DNA of 6,747 bases. It comes from an uncultured Nocardioides sp. (lineage in GTDB: Bacteria > Actinomycetota > Actinomycetes > Propionibacteriales > Nocardioidaceae). Position 1 is the stretch's first letter. Each line of letters opens with the position of its first letter. The stretch is from contig NZ_CAMPGZ010000215.1 of assembly GCF_946885725.1 (NCBI RefSeq), positions 1 through 6,747 on the forward strand. Direction: 5' to 3'. Of this stretch, positions 1-5,571 are shown piece after piece. A model generated the notes under the pieces. The model was not told the DNA's origin. It worked only from the letters and a program-made list of their open reading frames with translations, and ran no database searches. Both the position numbers and the translations under genes were made by a program.

Positions 1-447
1 ATCGCGCTCGGCTGCGTGCTGGTGATCCTCCAGCCGCGGATCAGCCGGGCGGTCGAGGCGCGTGCCGTCGCGAACGGCCGCGAGCGCCCGGAGCACGGTG
101 CGCTGTGGGTCTGGGTCCTGGTGCTGCTGTGCGGCGTGTACGGCGGCTACTTCGGCGCCGCGCAGGGCGTGCTGCTGGTCGCCGTGCTCGGCGTCGGCCT
201 GAGCCAGTCGATGCAGCGCAACAACGCGGCCAAGAACGTCCTGGCCAGCCTCAACAACGGCGTCGCGGCGCTGGTGTTCATCGCCGTCACCGACGTCGAC
301 TGGCTGATCGCGGGCCTGATCGCGATCGGGTCCACGATCGGCGGGTTCCTCGGCGCGAGCGTCGGCCGACGGCTGCCGCCGCTCGCGCTCCGCATCGTCA
401 TCGTGGTCGTCGGTGCCGTCGCGATCGCGATGTTCCTGTTCAACTGA
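1..447 (+). CDS. TauE/SafE family membrane permease, C-terminal part (5' end outside window)
   Basis: The frame is open from the first base to the TGA at 445-447 and gives 148 residues; the true start lies upstream of the window. The protein is strongly hydrophobic. A helix tail at the edge is followed by a charged loop (about residues 12-33, rich in Arg and Glu) and then by about four membrane segments near residues 34-63, 84-98, 101-121 and 128-147. The segment with G-V-Y-G-G-Y-F-G-A followed by Q-G-V-L-L, and the later N-N-A-A-K-N-V-L-A-S-L-N-N-G stretch, match the glycine-rich repeat and Asn/Lys-containing region of the TauE/SafE family. Members are implicated in export of sulfite, sulfoacetate and similar anions at the cytoplasmic membrane. 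Substrate cannot be assigned from half a protein. The GTG at 16 is internal and not the start. It converges on the next gene with 30 bp between stop codons. Confidence 0.85.
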   Translation: MALGCVLVILQPRISRAVEARAVANGRERPEHGALWVWVLVLLCGVYGGYFGAAQGVLLVAVLGVGLSQSMQRNNAAKNVLASLNNGVAALVFIAVTDVDWLIAGLIAIGSTIGGFLGASVGRRLPPLALRIVIVVVGAVAIAMFLFN

Positions 448-477
448 GGCTGAAACCGCCGGACAGGAGCGCGTGGC

Positions 478-1086
478 TCAGCCCGGTGAGTGCAGCCAGG
501 GGTCGCGCAGGTCGAGGAACGTCGGCTCGCCGACGCTCAGCGCGTCGAGCTCCTTCATCAGCTTCGCGACCTCCTCGGGCGGCTCCTTCTTCTCGCCCTC
601 CCGCGCCTCGGCCTCGGACGTGAAGTAGATCACCATCGTCCAGCGGCCGTCGTCGTGGTTGGCGGTCACCGTGCCGAGGATCTCGGGCCGGAAGCCCGCC
701 CAGTCCGTCGGGTCGGACGCCATCAGCTCCCTGGCCCGGTCGGGCTGGCTGGTGCGCCCCTGCATCACCTGCACGAACCCGGCCCGGTCCGGGTCGCCCG
801 GGGTGTCGACGTCGACGTCGGTGCTCTCGAGGAACGTCGGCTCGCCCTCGAACAGCTTGGCGGTCTCCTCCCACCAGGCGGTCTGCTCCGGCCGGTCGCT
901 GTTGCGACGGGCCGCCTCCTCCGACTCGAACCGGGCGAGGGCGACGAAGTCCCCGTCGTCCGTCACGCCAGCGGTGCTGCCCAGCCAGCCGTCGGCGCCG
1001 GCCGCCAGCTCCTTCATCCACGTGTCCATCCGGGCCCGCACCGCAGCGGCGTCGGACACCTTCCCCTGGATCACCTGCACGAACAC
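478..1086 (-). CDS. Tandem-duplicated protein, probable two-domain ABM-like (dimeric alpha/beta barrel) fold
   Basis: This is a 202-residue protein with a GTG start. The start is fixed by a strong Shine-Dalgarno AAGGAGG (complement of 1093-1099) six bases upstream. It consists of two related halves. Residues 2-88 begin F-V-Q-V-I-Q-G and end G-E-P-T-F-L-E-S; residues 104-193 begin F-V-Q-V-M-Q-G and end G-E-P-T-F-L-D-L. An acidic Asp/Pro linker (about 89-102) joins them. Each half has a strand, a helix, a second strand pair (F-V-A-L-A-R-F-E-S-E-E-A or W-T-M-V-I-Y-F-T-S-E-A-E) and a helix. This resembles antibiotic-biosynthesis-monooxygenase or stress-responsive alpha/beta barrel domains, so a pseudo-dimer within one chain is plausible. 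No catalytic residues can be named and no substrate is inferred. It has no signal peptide or membrane segment and is probably cytosolic. It lies 108 bp downstream of the mycothiol-dependent enzyme, with a hairpin between. The fold assignment is inference; the duplication is seen directly. Confidence 0.82.
   Translation of the reverse strand: MFVQVIQGKVSDAAAVRARMDTWMKELAAGADGWLGSTAGVTDDGDFVALARFESEEAARRNSDRPEQTAWWEETAKLFEGEPTFLESTDVDVDTPGDPDRAGFVQVMQGRTSQPDRARELMASDPTDWAGFRPEILGTVTANHDDGRWTMVIYFTSEAEAREGEKKEPPEEVAKLMKELDALSVGEPTFLDLRDPWLHSPG
508..777 (-). repeat. Internal repeat copy 2 (C-terminal domain)
   Basis: This is the second half of the duplicated gene, residues 104-193. The identical DNA words are at 764-778 and 512-531. 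The middle of the domain has diverged, and only its boundaries remain identical to the first copy. Confidence 0.85.
823..1083 (-). repeat. Internal repeat copy 1 (N-terminal domain)
   Basis: This is the first half of the duplicated gene, residues 2-88. It shares at DNA level ATCACCTGCACGAAC (1070-1084) and TCGAGGAACGTCGGCTCGCC (827-846) with the second half. The offsets between copies are 306 and 315 bases, both multiples of three, so the copies are in the same frame. Confidence 0.85.
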
Positions 1087-1099
1087 GGCACACCTCCTT

Positions 1100-1124
1100 G
1101 GGTCGACCCGCCCCCTTCGGGCGG
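1100..1124 (-). promoter_or_regulatory. Hairpin plus palindrome just upstream of the duplicated gene
   Basis: CCGCCC (1108-1113) pairs perfectly with GGGCGG (1119-1124) around a 5-base loop. Overlapping it is the perfect palindrome GGGTCGACCC (1100-1109), which abuts the Shine-Dalgarno at 1093-1099. A -10-like TAGGTT (complement of 1134-1139) lies further upstream, so on that model the structure is in the 5' untranslated region of the duplicated gene. Alternatively it is the terminator of the upstream gene, which stops about 70 bases earlier, although no T-run follows. The pairing is seen; the function is inferred. Confidence 0.4.
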
Positions 1125-1194
1125 ACGCCTCGAACCTAGGTCGGTCCGGATCCGCGCGGCAGACACGATCGGGTCACCCTCGCAGAGCCCGGCC

Positions 1195-1941
1195 TCAGTC
1201 GGTGCCGCTCATCCGCCGGAACCGGTCCACCACGTCGTCGGGCACATCGCCCGGCACCCGGTCGAGCCGCCGGTAGACCCACAGCAGCAGGTCGCCCGCG
1301 GGCGCCGTGAGCGTCGGTACGCCCTCGGTTGCACCGCGGGACATCACCAGCGAACCCGGGATCGGACCGTCGGTCAGCGTCCACCCGTCGCCGGTGTCGG
1401 TCGCGCGCAGCGAGATCGTCGCGTCGAAAGTCGGGAAGTCGTAGTTGCGGGCGTCCTCCTCCTCGGCCAGCGACGTGGTCAGGAACTCGTCGACGCAGTC
1501 CGCCGCGAGCACCGGGTCCATCTCCAGCGGCTTGCCGGCCGCGTTGGCGGCGTCCCAGGCGTGCACCATCGCCTCCTGCACCTGATGGCGGGTGATGAAG
1601 GCGACGTCCTGCTGGCTCGGGTACCAGGTCCAGCAGCGCGCGGACTGGTCCGCCTTCGCGAGCACCTCGACGATCTGACGGGCGCCCTCCTCGAACACCT
1701 CGATCAGCTTGTCGTCGGGAGCCCGGGGCGGCTTGCGGGAGTCGTCCGGCGGGGCATCGGGCAGCTCTGCGGCGACCGTGCGCCAGAGCCAGTGCACCTC
1801 GGTCACATGGTGGACGAGGTCGGCGACGCTCCAGTCCGGGCAGTGCTCGACCCGCGCGTCCAGGTTGCCGCGCGCGGCGTCGGCGAGCGCGGAGGAGTAG
1901 CGGGTGATGGCGGCGGTGCATTGGTCCACGGAGAGGCTCAT
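1195..1941 (-). CDS. Maleylpyruvate isomerase family mycothiol-dependent enzyme (DinB-like)
   Basis: This 248-residue protein has the two-domain layout of the mycothiol-dependent maleylpyruvate isomerase family. An N-terminal DinB-like four-helix bundle (about residues 5-150) precedes a small C-terminal alpha/beta domain (about 165-245). In the family, a zinc is held by His-Glu-His. Here H45 (in D-L-V-H-H-V) and E123 with H127 (in R-H-Q-V-Q-E-A-M-V-H-A-W-D-A) match that triad, including the E-x3-H spacing. The C-terminal G-D-L-L-L-W-V-Y-R-R-L motif is also typical. Such enzymes use mycothiol as a cofactor for isomerisation or conjugation; maleylpyruvate itself need not be the substrate, because no gentisate-pathway genes are nearby. 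The ATG at 1939-1941 lacks a Shine-Dalgarno but has a -10-like hexamer six bases upstream, suggesting a leaderless message. Upstream in-frame codons look non-coding. The family call is strong; the substrate is unknown. Confidence 0.88.
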   Translation of the reverse strand: MSLSVDQCTAAITRYSSALADAARGNLDARVEHCPDWSVADLVHHVTEVHWLWRTVAAELPDAPPDDSRKPPRAPDDKLIEVFEEGARQIVEVLAKADQSARCWTWYPSQQDVAFITRHQVQEAMVHAWDAANAAGKPLEMDPVLAADCVDEFLTTSLAEEEDARNYDFPTFDATISLRATDTGDGWTLTDGPIPGSLVMSRGATEGVPTLTAPAGDLLLWVYRRLDRVPGDVPDDVVDRFRRMSGTD

Positions 1942-1947
1942 GGCCGG

Positions 1948-1953
1948 ACCGTA
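1948..1953 (-). promoter_or_regulatory. Putative -10 of a leaderless promoter for the mycothiol-dependent enzyme gene
   Basis: On the - strand the sequence reads TACGGT-CCGGCC-ATG. TANNNT is the actinobacterial -10 pattern, and a six-base gap puts the expected transcription start on the A of the ATG. No Shine-Dalgarno is present in the preceding 20 bases. No good -35 is visible 16-18 bases upstream. Confidence 0.5.
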
Positions 1954-1961
1954 GAGCACAG

Positions 1962-2000
1962 CCCCGACAGTTCTCGCCCGGATTTCCGCGAGCCTCGGGG
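1962..2000 (-). terminator. Nested hairpin after the alpha/beta hydrolase stop codon
   Basis: The outer arms CCCCGA (1962-1967) and TCGGGG (1995-2000) pair perfectly. The inner arms CTCGC (1973-1977) and GCGAG (1988-1992) pair inside them. The structure begins two bases after the hydrolase stop codon on the - strand. It lacks a T-tract, as many actinobacterial terminators do. It would separate the hydrolase transcript from the downstream gene, which has its own promoter-like sequence. Confidence 0.45.
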
Positions 2001-2002
2001 CG

Positions 2003-2965
2003 TCAGGCGACGACGTAGGCGTCGTGCCAGCGCGTGATCTCGTCGAACGCCTTCTCCCGGACCTCCTTGCGCGACAGCGTGACGTCGTGCAGAGCCCCCT
2101 CGAGGCTGACGATCGTGACGTGCTTGGCGAGCTTGTGCGCCCACTTCCGGATCTGGCGCACGTCGAGCACGATGTCGCTGCTCGCGCACGACTCGTCCCA
2201 GTCCCGCGGGCGTCCCGACACCGACGACGTGAGCACCAGCGTCGGTACGTCGAGGTCCAGGCCGCGGTGCACGCGGGCGTGCCCACGCCGTACGGCACGC
2301 AGCCAGCCGGCGTACACCGGCCAGCTCTCCAACGGCTTCCAGGACAGGTCGAAGTCCCACTCGCCGTCGTGGTCGCGGTGCAGGCTGCGGGCGTAGAAGC
2401 CGGAGACCTCGCGCGGGATGACCATGTAGGGCCGCCGGGCGCCGATCTGGTCGATCGCCTTGGTGCCGGCGGTACGCAGCAGCAGGCTGCCCTGCAGGTC
2501 CAGCCATGGCGCGTTGAGCACCATGCCGGCGACCGGCACGTCGCGGTCGTGCACCCACAGCGGCATGACCAGTCCGCCGGTGGAGTGGCCGGAGACGACG
2601 ACGTGGTCGTGCCCGTCGCGCTGGGTGATCCGGCGGAACGCCTCGTCGAGGTCCTCGTAGTAGTGGGTGAGGTCGGTGACGAAGTTCGGCGTCTGGTGGG
2701 GGCGCAGCGACCGGCCGTACTTGCGCAGGTCGACCGCGTAGAAGTCGTAGCCGCGCGTCAGCCAGTAGTCCGCCTGCGAGGTCTGGAAGAAGTAGTCGGC
2801 GAACCCGTGCACGTGCAGCACGGCCTTGGTCGAGCGCGACCGGCCGCGGCGGCGCACCAGCGTCGCGACGACCTCGCCCTCCTCGTCGTCGGGGAGCGGG
2901 ATCGTCTCCGCGTAGTAGGGCCGGCCGAGGACGTCGGGCTTCCAGTCGCCGGTCTTGCGTGCCAT
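2003..2965 (-). CDS. Alpha/beta hydrolase (serine aminopeptidase S33 / lysophospholipase-like)
   Basis: This 320-residue protein is a complete alpha/beta hydrolase. The nucleophile elbow is G-H-S-T-G-G (residues 126-131, Ser128). The oxyanion-hole loop is H-V-H-G-F-A-D-Y-F (51-59). The strand before the elbow is H-V-V-V-S, and H293 in G-A-L-H-D-V is the likely catalytic His; the acid is probably D264 in S-S-D-I-V-L-D. The D-L-R-K-Y-G-R-S motif (79-86) is typical of lysophospholipase and S33-type members. It probably hydrolyses an ester or similar small substrate in the cytosol, since no signal peptide is seen. Substrate is not predictable. The ATG at 2963-2965 was chosen because GGGGAAG (complement of 2974-2980) lies eight bases upstream and because the frame upstream has no family-like sequence. 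It is divergent from the YjbR-family gene, with a 51 bp shared promoter region. Confidence 0.9.
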   Translation of the reverse strand: MARKTGDWKPDVLGRPYYAETIPLPDDEEGEVVATLVRRRGRSRSTKAVLHVHGFADYFFQTSQADYWLTRGYDFYAVDLRKYGRSLRPHQTPNFVTDLTHYYEDLDEAFRRITQRDGHDHVVVSGHSTGGLVMPLWVHDRDVPVAGMVLNAPWLDLQGSLLLRTAGTKAIDQIGARRPYMVIPREVSGFYARSLHRDHDGEWDFDLSWKPLESWPVYAGWLRAVRRGHARVHRGLDLDVPTLVLTSSVSGRPRDWDESCASSDIVLDVRQIRKWAHKLAKHVTIVSLEGALHDVTLSRKEVREKAFDEITRWHDAYVVA

Positions 2966-3004
2966 GGCGGCATCTTCCCCTACCGGACCCGCCGGTTCGC
3001 ACGT

Positions 3005-3010
3005 GATACT
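3005..3010 (+). promoter_or_regulatory. Putative -10 of a leaderless promoter for the YjbR-family gene
   Basis: GATACT is followed by CCGGAT and then the GTG start. This is four to five matches to TATAAT, with the key A at position 2 and T at position 6, placed exactly six bases before the start. No Shine-Dalgarno is visible. It lies in the 51 bp gap shared with the divergent hydrolase gene. Confidence 0.45.
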
Positions 3011-3016
3011 CCGGAT

Positions 3017-3439
3017 GTGACCGACTCGTCCCGCGACCGTCCGGCCCGGATCGAGGACATCACCGACGCGGCGACGGCGATGCCCGACGTGGTGCGAGCC
3101 GAGACGAACGGACGGCCGTCGTACTCCGTCGACGGGAAGGTCTTCGTCTTCCACCGCGAGCCCCGCAAGGACGCGTTCGACCCGGAGACGGGGGAGCGGT
3201 ACGACGACGTCATCGCGTTCTACGTCGCCGACCTCGACACCAAGGACGCGCTGGTCAACGACGAGGGCACGCCGTGGTTCACCACGCCGCACTGGAACGG
3301 CTACCGCGCGGTGCTCCTGCGTGGCTCGCGCATCGGCGAGCTGACCCGCGACGAGCTCGTCGAGCAGGTGCAGGAGGCGTGGCTCGCCCGGGTCGGCAAG
3401 CGCAAGGCGAAGGCCTGGCTCGACAGCCGGCCCGGCTGA
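3017..3439 (+). CDS. MmcQ/YjbR family protein
   Basis: This 140-residue protein matches the small MmcQ/YjbR family (usually about 110-130 aa). Family hallmarks are visible: P-D-V-V-R-A-E near residue 18, a strand pair around K-V-F-V-F-H-R, and the signature W-F-T-T-P-H-W-N-G-Y-R-A-V-L-L-R (about residues 86-101). A C-terminal helix follows with L-T-R-D-E-L-V-E-Q-V-Q-E-A-W-L-A-R. Members have a CyaY-like, double-wing-type fold and are often labelled DNA-binding, but no firm biochemical role is known. The GTG at 3017 is the only reasonable start: upstream in-frame sequence is antisense to the hydrolase. An overlapping ATG at 3015-3017 runs straight into TGA. The GTG has no Shine-Dalgarno. The dehydrogenase gene follows after 60 bp and may be co-transcribed. 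Confidence 0.87.
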   Translation: MTDSSRDRPARIEDITDAATAMPDVVRAETNGRPSYSVDGKVFVFHREPRKDAFDPETGERYDDVIAFYVADLDTKDALVNDEGTPWFTTPHWNGYRAVLLRGSRIGELTRDELVEQVQEAWLARVGKRKAKAWLDSRPG

Positions 3440-3499
3440 GCATGCCGGAGCCGGGGCCGGGTACCGCCGCGGGCGGACCACCCGATCGAGAGGACGGCG

Positions 3500-4339
3500 A
3501 TGACCCAGATCCGACAGCAGCAGCAACCGCCCGGCTCGCAGGCCGCGATGGAGCCCGTGCCCGACTGCGGCGAGGCCAGCTACGTCGGCAGCGGCCGCCT
3601 GGAGGGCAAGGTCGCGCTGATCACCGGCGGCGACTCCGGCATCGGGCGCGCCGTCGCCATCGCCTACGCCCGCGAGGGTGCCGACGTGGCGATCTCCTAC
3701 CTGTCGGAGCAGGAGGACGCCGAGGACACCGCCGGCTGGGTGGAGAAGGCCGGCCGCAAGGCGCTGCTGCTCCCGGGCGACGTGTCCGACCCCGAGCACT
3801 GCCGGGAGGTCGTACGGCGCACGGTCGAGGAGCTGGGCGGGCTCGACATCCTGGTCAGCAACGCGGCGTACCAGATGAACCACGAGACCATCGAGGAGGT
3901 CAGCGACGAGGAGTGGCAGTACACCTTCGGCACCAACATCCACGCGATGTTCTACCTGGTGAAGGCCGCGCTGCCGCATCTCGGTGAGGGTTCGAGCATC
4001 ATCGGCAGCTCGTCGGTGAACTCCGACATGCCGTCCGCGCAGCTGGCGCCGTACGCCGCCACCAAGGCCGCGATCGCCAACTTCTGCGCCAGCCTGGCGC
4101 AGATGCTCGGCCCGCGAGGCATCCGCGTGAACAGCGTGGCGCCCGGACCGATCTGGACGCCGCTGATCCCGTCGACGATGCCGGAGAAGAAGGTCGAGAG
4201 CTTCGGCGAGGACACCCCGCTCGGACGGATGGGTCAACCCGCGGAGCTCGCCGGGGCGTACGTGCTGCTGGCGTCCAACGAGGGCAGCTACATGTCAGGC
4301 GCCCGGATCGCGGTGACCGGCGGACGGCCGATCCTCTGA
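3500..4339 (+). CDS. SDR family oxidoreductase (general stress protein 39 / YghA group)
   Basis: This is a 279-residue classical short-chain dehydrogenase. The N-terminal extension (1-36), with M-E-P-V-P-D-C-G and S-Y-V-G-S-G-R-L-E-G-K, is characteristic of the GSP39/YghA subgroup. The nucleotide-binding T-G-G-D-S-G-I-G-R is at 42-50, D94-V95 follows, and N-A-A is at 121-123. The catalytic tetrad is complete: N146, S172, Y185, K189. The V-A-P-G-P-I-W-T-P-L motif (213-222) is also present. It should be a soluble NAD(P)H-dependent oxidoreductase; stress-linked roles are known for relatives, but the substrate is not settled. The usual second Asn of N-N-A-A is Ser120 here. The ATG at 3500 has GAGAGGA (3488-3494) five bases upstream. 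The 3' end overlaps the opposing kinase-like gene by 45 bp. A weak hairpin (3464-3476, three-base loop) lies in the gap before it. Confidence 0.93.
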   Translation: MTQIRQQQQPPGSQAAMEPVPDCGEASYVGSGRLEGKVALITGGDSGIGRAVAIAYAREGADVAISYLSEQEDAEDTAGWVEKAGRKALLLPGDVSDPEHCREVVRRTVEELGGLDILVSNAAYQMNHETIEEVSDEEWQYTFGTNIHAMFYLVKAALPHLGEGSSIIGSSSVNSDMPSAQLAPYAATKAAIANFCASLAQMLGPRGIRVNSVAPGPIWTPLIPSTMPEKKVESFGEDTPLGRMGQPAELAGAYVLLASNEGSYMSGARIAVTGGRPIL

Positions 4340-4924
4340 CGCCGCGTCCGGCTCGCCGGTTCGGGAGTCGGTGAGCGGACCGCCGAGCCAGGCCTGTGCC
4401 TCGCGGTGGCTACGCAGCCGCACGACGGCGAAGCCCGGTCGCTCGGCCAGGATGGTGCGCATGTGCGCCGGGGTCCGGTGGTGCGTCGTCCACGCCCAGC
4501 GCACGATGTGCTCGGGGTCGGTGAAGATGGTCCGGAACGGCGGCTCCTGGTTGCCGTTCCAGAGCACCTCGCGGCGCAGCCGGCGCCGCACCGTGCGCCG
4601 GACCACCTGCTGCATCACGACGTACCGCGGCAGGTCCAGCCAGACCAGCAGGTCGGCGCGCTCGAGCAGCAGCGGGCGGACGACGTCGTACTGCCACTCG
4701 GTCACCCACACGGGCTCCGCCGTGAAGGCACGTACGTCCTCCTCGAACGTCGGCCGGGGCTGCCAGTCCGGTCCGTGGTAGAGGCCGTCGATCTCGACGT
4801 GGCGGACGCCGAGCACCTCGCCGATGCGCGCCGACAGGGTGGACTTGCCGGAGCCCGACGGACCGGCCACCAGCACGCGACGCGGCGCGAGCGGGAGGGC
4901 GTCGTCGGGACCGAGCAGCGGCAC
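4295..4924 (-). CDS. P-loop NTPase, adenylate kinase/FlaR-like small kinase family
   Basis: This 209-residue protein has a clear Walker A, G-P-S-G-S-G-K-S-T (residues 21-29), after a short lead and the strand R-V-L-V-A. It continues with V-E-I-D-G-L-Y-H-G-P-D-W (43-54), W-V-T-E-W-Q-Y-D (73-80), a Walker B-like strand D-L-L-V-W-L-D (91-97) and an Arg-rich lid segment (109-118). L-W-N-G-N-Q-E (121-127) follows; this pattern is typical of the adenylate-kinase-related, 'DNA topology modulation' (FlaR-like) family. It probably phosphorylates a small molecule or nucleotide, but the acceptor is unknown and the topology name should not be read as function. The last 28 or so residues are hydrophilic and unlike the family; residues 195-209 lie on the strand opposite the dehydrogenase 3' end. 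The GTG start has no Shine-Dalgarno but a -10-like TACGAT six bases upstream. Confidence 0.85.
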   Translation of the reverse strand: MPLLGPDDALPLAPRRVLVAGPSGSGKSTLSARIGEVLGVRHVEIDGLYHGPDWQPRPTFEEDVRAFTAEPVWVTEWQYDVVRPLLLERADLLVWLDLPRYVVMQQVVRRTVRRRLRREVLWNGNQEPPFRTIFTDPEHIVRWAWTTHHRTPAHMRTILAERPGFAVVRLRSHREAQAWLGGPLTDSRTGEPDAASEDRPSAGHRDPGA

Positions 4925-4930
4925 GGCGCC

Positions 4931-4936
4931 ATCGTA
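4931..4936 (-). promoter_or_regulatory. Putative -10 of a leaderless promoter for the kinase-like gene
   Basis: On the - strand the sequence reads TACGAT-GGCGCC-GTG. The six-base gap would place the transcription start on the G of the start codon. No Shine-Dalgarno occurs in the preceding 20 bases. The six-base gap GGCGCC is itself palindromic. An ATG inside this stretch (4930-4932) is out of frame. Confidence 0.5.
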
Positions 4937-5004
4937 GGAGCCGGCACGCCGCTGAGAGCGCCCCGCGCGCTATGAGAGTCTGGAGAACGACCACGAACCG
5001 ACTC

Positions 5005-5012
5005 GAGGGGAA
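5005..5012 (+). promoter_or_regulatory. Shine-Dalgarno deciding the Nudix start
   Basis: GAGGGGAA with a seven-base spacer to the GTG at 5020. It decides between this GTG and the upstream in-frame ATG at 4972, which has only poor purine content before it. Confidence 0.7.
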
Positions 5013-5019
5013 CCACCGC

Positions 5020-5532
5020 GTGACCGAGTCCGCCCGTCCCGGTGCCGCCGAGCCCGTCCACGAGGACACCCTGCCGTGCGCCGAGCGCAACTGCCGTCTC
5101 GTCTCCGTGATCCTGGTCGACCAGCGAGGCTGGGTGCTGCTCCAGGAGCGCGACGCCCTGGCCCCTGTGGCCCCGGACCAGTGGGGCCTGGTCGGCGGTC
5201 ACGTCGAGGAGGGCGAGACCGACGAGGCCGCGCTGGCCCGCGAGCTCGCCGAGGAGACCGGGCTCGTCGTGGAGGACCCGGAGCTGTGGTTCGACGAGAT
5301 CGTCCAGCACTCGCCCAAGGTGTCCACGCACCTTGCCGACCGGTGGCGGATCTACGCCGCGAAGGTCGATTTCACCGACGAGGACATCGTGCTCGGCGAG
5401 GGCCGGCAGATCGTGTTCGTCGACCCGGAGCGGGTTCGGGCCGGCGAGCTCGACCTGGCGCTCGCGTCGGCGTACGCGCTGCCGCGGTTCCTGGAGTCGG
5501 AGACCTACCGGCGGCTCGCCGGCTCACGTTGA
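5020..5532 (+). CDS. Nudix hydrolase
   Basis: This 170-residue protein contains a perfect Nudix box G-x5-E-x7-R-E-L-x-E-E-x-G-L at residues 60-82. The metal-binding glutamates are E78 and E79, together with R74, E75 and E66. The preceding strand L-V-S-V-I-L-V-D-Q-R-G-W-V-L-L-Q-E-R (27-44) and W-G-L-V-G-G are standard MutT-like features. It should hydrolyse a nucleoside diphosphate-X compound with Mg2+; the substrate (damaged nucleotide, sugar nucleotide or cofactor) cannot be told. The GTG at 5020 is preferred over the in-frame ATG at 4972, because GAGGGGAA (5005-5012) sits seven bases before it and residues encoded from 4972 are not domain-like. It is divergent from the kinase-like gene and convergent with the PEBP-like gene. 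Confidence 0.92.
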   Translation: MTESARPGAAEPVHEDTLPCAERNCRLVSVILVDQRGWVLLQERDALAPVAPDQWGLVGGHVEEGETDEAALARELAEETGLVVEDPELWFDEIVQHSPKVSTHLADRWRIYAAKVDFTDEDIVLGEGRQIVFVDPERVRAGELDLALASAYALPRFLESETYRRLAGSR

Positions 5533-5536
5533 ACCT

Positions 5537-5563
5537 GGGTGGTCTCGACAAGCTCGACCACCC
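5537..5563. terminator. Intergenic inverted repeat, likely bidirectional terminator
   Basis: GGGTGGTC (5537-5544) is the exact complement of GACCACCC (5556-5563), giving an 8 bp stem around 11 bases. In an alternative register, GGGTGG plus TCGA pairs with TCGA plus CCACCC, with a two-base bulge and a CAAGC loop. It fills most of the 39 bp between the stop codons of two convergent genes, where a two-way terminator is expected. The core resembles a dispersed intergenic element I recall from Nocardioides-like genomes; that part is from memory. Confidence 0.65.
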
Positions 5564-5571
5564 GGTGCGCG

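Noticed and set aside
448..483. GGCTGA (448-453) and TCAGCC (478-483) inverted repeat between convergent stops
   Set aside because: It has only six pairs with a 24-base loop and includes one stop codon; too weak to call a terminator.
440..1093. Overlapping 217-codon - strand frame starting at an ATG over the duplicated gene
   Set aside because: The composition is low-complexity Arg/Gly/Ala, while the alternative frame shows a clear duplicated domain and a well-spaced Shine-Dalgarno.
490..2037. 515-codon open frame on the + strand across two - strand genes
   Set aside because: It lies antisense to two genes with clear family motifs, and its product is Arg/Gly/Val-rich with no domain. Long antisense frames are expected at this GC content.
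3003..3020. Mini-frame GTG-ATA-CTC-CGG-ATG-TGA overlapping the YjbR-family start
   Set aside because: It has no ribosome site, and under the leaderless model it would not be transcribed.
3425..3476. Several short CCGG-rich palindromes between the YjbR-family gene and the dehydrogenase
   Set aside because: One lies in codons for Ser-Arg-Pro-Gly at the gene end, and the others have 5 bp stems or 3-base loops. They compete with each other, and there is no clear terminator.
2966..4237. In-frame upstream extension of the hydrolase (744-codon open frame)
   Set aside because: The extension is antisense to the YjbR-family and dehydrogenase genes, has no recognisable domain, and the ATG at 2965 has its own Shine-Dalgarno.
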